Positions 60,134-64,000 of a stretch of 64,000 bases of DNA are shown in pieces; within the stretch, counting starts at the first letter, position 1, and each line of letters starts with the position of its first letter. The translations under genes and the position numbers were made by a program. This DNA comes from Paracoccus sediminicola (lineage in GTDB: Bacteria; Pseudomonadota; Alphaproteobacteria; Rhodobacterales; Rhodobacteraceae). The notes under the pieces were generated by a model that worked only from the letters and a program-made list of their open reading frames with translations, made no database searches and was not told where the DNA came from. The stretch is from contig NZ_CP115770.1 of assembly GCF_027912835.1 (NCBI RefSeq), forward strand, positions 1-64,000, given 5' to 3'.

Positions 60134-60825
60134 GAGGTGGCCTCCGCGGGCGGGATCGCCTCAATGCAGACCACTTCTTCGCCAAGTCGCAGGACCCATT
60201 GGCGGTTCACGCCGCTGACGCGGATCACGTCGTTTTCAGGAATTTGCGTGTTGACCGTGCGCTCGCGGCCGCCCGCGTAGCGGAAGATCGCGGGCACAGG
60301 CGCGTTTCTTGGAAACGCGAAATACGTAAACGTCCCGTCATCCCAGATGCGCGTTGGCGTGAACTCGGTCCGCGCGCTGGCGCCGTAGTTGTAGTTCGGC
60401 GCTTGGGCGGCGATGGCCCGGGTCGGGCGCGCAGCGTCGTCAGGGTAGCGGAACTGCACCACGTAGAAGGTCGGGCTGCGGACCTCCTGGACGTTGAAGT
60501 AGTAGCTCCGGCGGTTCGTATAGACTGTCACATTGGTATGCACCCCGCGCGCCACAGGCTTGATTGCGAAGGCCTGACCGCCCGGGACGCCGTCGATCTC
60601 GAAGCCCTCGGTGTCGCCCGCGATGATCGAGCGGATGCTTTCGCCCTCGCCGAACTCGATGGTGGTCACATGGGTGAGCGACACGCTGAGGCGGTAGACC
60701 TGACCCTCCTGGTAGGTGGCCAAGCGCACTCGGCTGTCGTTGGGACCACCACGCGGGATGGCTTCGGCAGAGGCGAAGCCGGGCAACAGGGCAATGACAA
60801 AAATAAGCGATCTTATAAACAACAA
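60130..60825 (-). CDS. virB9: VirB9 core-complex protein
   Basis: A 231-residue periplasmic VirB9/TrbG-like protein with a signal peptide (SLIFVIALLPGFASAEA, cleavage about residue 20). Family marks: RGGPNDSRVRLATYQEGQVYRL near the N-terminus and the C-terminal outer-membrane part RIWDDGTFTYFAFPRNAPVPAIF. The start codon is TTG (60825), next to the virB8 stop. It forms the outer-membrane ring with VirB10 and a lipoprotein. Confidence 0.9.
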   Translation of the reverse strand: MLFIRSLIFVIALLPGFASAEAIPRGGPNDSRVRLATYQEGQVYRLSVSLTHVTTIEFGEGESIRSIIAGDTEGFEIDGVPGGQAFAIKPVARGVHTNVTVYTNRRSYYFNVQEVRSPTFYVVQFRYPDDAARPTRAIAAQAPNYNYGASARTEFTPTRIWDDGTFTYFAFPRNAPVPAIFRYAGGRERTVNTQIPENDVIRVSGVNRQWVLRLGEEVVCIEAIPPAEATS

Positions 60826-60827
60826 CG

Positions 60828-61481
60828 TCAGTTCTCCAATCTGTCGGAGCGGATGGAATATTCGAGGACGGTGAAGCCGAATGGATTGGTCCAGACCTCA
60901 TCGATGGAGCGGCGGGTCTCCGGGCGGAACTCGAAGAGAAGCGTCGCAGTGAAGAGGCCGGTCTGGGTGCCGTTAATGGACGTCAGGCGCTTGCGCAGGC
61001 GGACCGTCGCGCGGTTGGTTCCGATCCGGTTGATGCTGAGGATCTCCACGTCGAGCCGCGCATTGGGGCCATAGACCGTCGGCGGGTAGTTCTCATTTGC
61101 GCTGTTCCAGATCTGGCGTAGCCCGCTCTCGGCAGCCCCGTCAGAGCGGCGCAGGACGCTGCGGATGCGCAGGTCGTTGTCGAGCTGGTTGTAGACCTCG
61201 CGGTCGGTCACATAGCGGAACACTTCCGCCTCGATGATCGCCTGGTTGGCGGTCACCGAGGAAGCGCCCACCGATGCTTCGGGGAGTGCAAAGCCGGTGG
61301 CGGGATCATAGGGGACAACGACGGGGGGCGGATCGACATCGAGGATCGAGACAGCCGCGGCACTCAGACAGCCGATGATGCCGATGACAAGGCCTATCAG
61401 GCCAAGACGCTGCCAAAGCCGTTCACGGCGCAGGGCACCGTAGACCAGCTCTTCCTCGATGATCTCTTGTTCACTCGCCAC
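60828..61481 (-). CDS. virB8: VirB8 inner-membrane protein
   Basis: A 217-residue VirB8/TrbF-type protein with one N-terminal transmembrane helix (LGLIGLVIGIIGCLSAAAV, about 26-45) and a periplasmic NTF2-like domain (about 75-215) with EVFRYVTDREVYN, LDVEILSINRIGTNRATVRLRKRL and RRSIDEVWTNPFGFTVLEY. It is a nucleation factor of the channel. It ends two bases before virB9. Confidence 0.9.
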   Translation of the reverse strand: MASEQEIIEEELVYGALRRERLWQRLGLIGLVIGIIGCLSAAAVSILDVDPPPVVVPYDPATGFALPEASVGASSVTANQAIIEAEVFRYVTDREVYNQLDNDLRIRSVLRRSDGAAESGLRQIWNSANENYPPTVYGPNARLDVEILSINRIGTNRATVRLRKRLTSINGTQTGLFTATLLFEFRPETRRSIDEVWTNPFGFTVLEYSIRSDRLEN

Positions 61482-61497
61482 GCGTCACACCCCGCAC

Positions 61498-62310
61498 TCA
61501 CTCGGCCCGCAGCTCGGGCAGCGTGAAATCCATGAAGCGCTGCTCCTCGGCGATGGTGGCGGCATCGATCACGCCGCCGGTGCCATCGCCCACGGTTTGA
61601 ATCGCTTCCAGCTGCCACATTGCCACGAGGGCGATGGCCAATTCAGCCGTCACGCGCGTGTTGAGATCGACGCTTTGCTTGAGCTCTTCCATGTCGTCGA
61701 TGAGCCCGACAAGGCGGTCTACCCGCTCGAGCGACTGGCTGGCATCTTCATAGCTGTTCTGGGCGGCGGCTGAGACGAGTGCGCCGGTTGTTGCCTGCGT
61801 GGCCACACGGTTGGCCCCGGGATTGCCGCTGGTGGCCATTTCCGAGAGGGTGTCTTCATCGAAGCCGAGATCGGCCAGCACCCGGTCCATCTGGGTTTCG
61901 ATTTCGCTTGCGCCGGAGCCCGAGAGGCCCGAGAAATCCCCAGTCTTGATCGCCTCAATCGTGGCGAGGATGTCCCCGAACTCTTGGTCGAGCAGACCGT
62001 TCAACTCGTCTTCCATTTCCGTCCGGATGATTTCGGGAAGCTCGGCAAGTCGGGTGAGAGCCTCGTAGGTTCTTTGCAGCTCCGCGAGTTGATCCGTGAG
62101 AAGGCCGAGCTGTTCACGGAGCTGCGTCAGCTGCTCGTTTTGCAGGATCTCGTCTTCGATCATCTGCCGCAGCTGCTGGATGTTTTGCGCGATGTTCTGG
62201 GTGTCGACGACCGGTACACCTTGTGCTGCGGCAGGGGGTAGGGCGCTGAGCTGCAAGCCAACGCCAAGTGTCGTGGCCAAAGCTGTCCTCAAGAGCAGAT
62301 GTCCCATCAT
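61498..62310 (-). CDS. virB5: VirB5-like secreted protein
   Basis: A 270-residue protein with a signal peptide (about 1-29, ending PPAAAQG). The rest is helical, with Leu/Gln/Glu-rich coiled-coil stretches (QQLRQMIEDEILQNEQLTQLREQ in part), typical for VirB5/TrbJ-like minor pilus proteins. It overlaps virB1 (ATGA) and precedes virB8 by 16 bp. VirB5 assignment rests on context and fold more than on sequence motifs. Confidence 0.78.
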   Translation of the reverse strand: MMGHLLLRTALATTLGVGLQLSALPPAAAQGVPVVDTQNIAQNIQQLRQMIEDEILQNEQLTQLREQLGLLTDQLAELQRTYEALTRLAELPEIIRTEMEDELNGLLDQEFGDILATIEAIKTGDFSGLSGSGASEIETQMDRVLADLGFDEDTLSEMATSGNPGANRVATQATTGALVSAAAQNSYEDASQSLERVDRLVGLIDDMEELKQSVDLNTRVTAELAIALVAMWQLEAIQTVGDGTGGVIDAATIAEEQRFMDFTLPELRAE

Positions 62311-63461
62311 TCAATCTCCCTGATCGTAAAATCCATGAACGCGCCTTCGGCCATGCGGGCGCTGGCCTGGGCCAGCTCTTCGGCGGAGAGCACGCGGGTG
62401 CGGGCGGCCTGAAGCCGGATGCGGGCGGCCACGAGACGCACCAGTTCGGCGCGGGCATAGGTGTTGAGCGCGATGCTTTCCTGAACGTCTTCAGTCTCAG
62501 AAATCCGTTCGACGATATCCGCAATGCGCAGGGTGGCCTGCCTGATCGCCGCAGGCGAGTTGTTGCCATAGAAGGACGCGCCGTGCCCGGTGATTGAGAG
62601 GTTGGCATTGGCGAGAAGCGCGGGGTCGATCGTGCCAAGCGCTTCGATCCCGCCGATACGGGTCAGATAGAGATTGTAGCGTTCAGGGATAACCTGGACG
62701 TAGTGCTGGGTCTCGCGGAAGGGTGGGACGCCGCCATACTCGAAAACCCGGCCGGGTCCGGCGTTATAGGCCGCGAGGGCGTTGATGATGTTGCCATCGA
62801 ATGTGTTGAGCTGGGTCGCGAGGTAGCGCGCGCCGCCATGCACCTGCAGGTAGGGGCTGTCGTAGTATTCCGGGTTGATGCCGAGATCGCTGGCCGTACC
62901 GGGCATAATCTGAGTGAGGCCAAAGGCGCCGACCGGCGAGCGTGCGCCAATGGTGAAGCGGCTTTCCTGCCAGATGAGAGCCTGCAGCAGGGCCCGCCAT
63001 TGGACCGGAGAAAGGCCCGCGCGGCCCACGCCCGCAAACCCGCTGGTCTCCTGGGCCACGCGAATGATGAGTTGCTCGATGCTTTCCGCCGCATCGCCGA
63101 ACATCTGCGCGCCGCCAGGGTTGGGATCGATTTCGGCAGTGCCATAGACGGCCTCGACGGAGCGGTCGGGATCGCCGCTGCCGCTCTCCAGCCCTGAGAC
63201 CATGGCCGGCAGCCCCTGACCGCCGAAGCTGGTCTGGGCATCGAGGATGCGTCGGAGGGTTTCCAGCTGCTCCCGTTCGATCTCGGCGATGAGTTCGCGC
63301 ACGGCAAGCTTGTCGGCCTGAACAGCCAAGTCTGCCTCGCGATCGCCAGTCTCGACGATGTCACGCGCGGTCAGCCCACTGTCATTGGTCGGCACACCTT
63401 GAGACAAGGCGAGACCGGGCAGCAGGCAAAACGCCAGGATATGAGGCAGGCTAGACTTCAA
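62307..63461 (-). CDS. virB1: VirB1-like lytic transglycosylase
   Basis: A 384-residue secreted muramidase that opens peptidoglycan for the channel. The start is TTG 63461 with GGAGGG upstream, giving a signal peptide (KSSLPHILAFCLLPGLALS). The SLT domain (about 175-290) has IWQESRFTIGARSPVGAFGLTQIMPGTASDLG with the catalytic Glu and AAYNAGPGRV. A helical N-terminal extension (about 35-150) and C-terminal extension are unusual additions. Longer upstream frame lies in the lipoprotein gene. Confidence 0.87.
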   Translation of the reverse strand: MKSSLPHILAFCLLPGLALSQGVPTNDSGLTARDIVETGDREADLAVQADKLAVRELIAEIEREQLETLRRILDAQTSFGGQGLPAMVSGLESGSGDPDRSVEAVYGTAEIDPNPGGAQMFGDAAESIEQLIIRVAQETSGFAGVGRAGLSPVQWRALLQALIWQESRFTIGARSPVGAFGLTQIMPGTASDLGINPEYYDSPYLQVHGGARYLATQLNTFDGNIINALAAYNAGPGRVFEYGGVPPFRETQHYVQVIPERYNLYLTRIGGIEALGTIDPALLANANLSITGHGASFYGNNSPAAIRQATLRIADIVERISETEDVQESIALNTYARAELVRLVAARIRLQAARTRVLSAEELAQASARMAEGAFMDFTIREIE

Positions 63462-63618
63462 CGTCGCCCTCCGGCGCACCGAGCGGTGCGAAGTGGCAAT
63501 CCTGGGCTGTCGCTGCCGTCGAGGCGAGAAAGGAAAAGCAATTGGCCTGCGGCTCCCGATACTGGGTGCAGGAGGCCAGTGCGCCGAGCGCAGCCAAAGC
63601 GACAAGATTACGGATCAT
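63451..63618 (-). CDS. Small T4SS lipoprotein (VirB7-like)
   Basis: A 55-residue protein: MIRNLVALAALGALASCTQY gives a lipobox (LASC) with Cys17 as the acylation site; the mature part has two more cysteines (Cys27, Cys41). It overlaps virB4 by four bases and virB1 by 11 bases. VirB7 lipoproteins are this size and join VirB9 by a disulphide; here the gene lies earlier in the operon than usual, so the role is inferred. Confidence 0.7.
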   Translation of the reverse strand: MIRNLVALAALGALASCTQYREPQANCFSFLASTAATAQDCHFAPLGAPEGDVEV

Positions 63619-64000
63619 GAAAGCCTCCAAAAATCTGGGCGGTTGCGGTAATCGGCGCCGACAAGCGCTTCGCCCTTTTCCATGCCGCCAAGGATGGTGA
63701 GTGTGGGGCCAAGGGCGCTCAGATCGGCATCGACGACGATCGAGCCCTGATCGTCGCGGATCAGTGCGAGGCGGCTGTTGCTGCCCGTGTTGAGAAGGAC
63801 GTCGAGCTCCTTCTCCGTGAGGTTCAGCATGGCGTAGTCCGCAGGCTGCGCGCGGATATTGGGCAGCAGGATCTGCGTCGGAACGGCTTCGACGATGGTC
63901 TTGCCGGTCCGGGTGCGCTCAAGCTGGCTTGCGTATTGCGTCATCATCACGGCAACCGTGTTCTGCTTGCGCGCGGTCACCAGCCAGTTCGACAGCCGCT
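63615..64000 (-). CDS. virB4: VirB4 ATPase, C-terminal part (cut by window end)
   Basis: The last about 128 residues of a VirB4-type secretion ATPase; the gene continues past the right edge. Visible are SNWLVTARKQNTVAVMMTQY, corresponding to the conserved end after the Walker B motif, and ILLPNIRAQPADYAMLNLTEKE. It is first among the visible T4SS genes; virB2 and virB3 are expected further right. Confidence 0.83.
   Translation of the reverse strand, partial: RLSNWLVTARKQNTVAVMMTQYASQLERTRTGKTIVEAVPTQILLPNIRAQPADYAMLNLTEKELDVLLNTGSNSRLALIRDDQGSIVVDADLSALGPTLTILGGMEKGEALVGADYRNRPDFWRLS

Noticed and set aside
1..64000. CRISPR array or tRNA/rRNA genes
   Set aside because: No regularly spaced direct repeats and no tRNA-like cloverleaf or rRNA sequence were noticed by eye.

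Overview
The window looks like a large piece of a repABC plasmid from an alphaproteobacterium, most likely a Rhodobacteraceae (roseobacter or Paracoccus type) member. The evidence is the repA-repB-repC order with 16-bp palindromic parS-like sites, the VirB/VirD4 conjugation genes, the set of small plasmid proteins (ArdC, DUF3768, DUF6878, DUF6915, DUF736, DUF2493 types), and the generally GC-rich coding style. No chromosomal housekeeping gene, tRNA, rRNA or CRISPR array was seen.

Layout. 0-3.8 kb: replication and partition (repABC, two parS-like sites). 3.8-5 kb: Fic protein, minus strand. 5.3-20.4 kb: a long plus-strand run of plasmid accessory genes: ArdC antirestriction protein, a ParB-like protein, a PrlF-YhaV toxin-antitoxin pair, a 1420-residue methyltransferase/Strawberry-notch helicase, several DUF proteins and a rhomboid protease. 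Five gaps carry the same short stem-loop (core AAAGCGGGCTTT), and several starts share an AAGGA..ATCCCCATG leader, so these genes look like cassettes. 20.5-25.2 kb: a defence locus. A DUF2188-CapV-CD-NTase-E2 operon (short type II CBASS) faces a divergent Xre-ImmA fusion plus a PIN protein. 26-33.2 kb: DUF2493 protein, a structured candidate oriT region, then MobC-like, VirD2-like relaxase and VirD4/TraG coupling protein.

33.3-56 kb is cargo placed between the two halves of the conjugation machinery. In order it holds: a two-gene minus-strand unit with a 1334-residue NACHT/STAND-like NTPase ending in a PD-(D/E)XK-like nuclease and a DUF4143 protein with a damaged P-loop; a TetR-controlled aldehyde oxidoreductase operon (PaoABC type) with an alpha/beta hydrolase and a DJ-1/PfpI protein; an IS1182-family element whose transposase stops exactly at the expected catalytic Glu; a copper-type module (CsoR, DUF305 proteins, glutaredoxin-MauE fusion); a CDF exporter with a CmtR-like regulator; McrBC; a tyrosine recombinase; and an MliC-type lysozyme inhibitor. 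A dispersed repeat (about 85 bp plus a second module) lies at most of the boundaries between these cargo blocks and was not seen in the backbone.

56-64 kb: the mating-pair formation operon on the minus strand (virB4 partial, small lipoprotein, virB1, virB5, virB8, virB9, virB10, virB11, two small genes, virB6), running off the right edge.

The most interesting parts are the NACHT-nuclease/DUF4143 pair, the CBASS locus with its possible fused CapH/CapP-like controller, and the boundary repeat that may have assembled the cargo.
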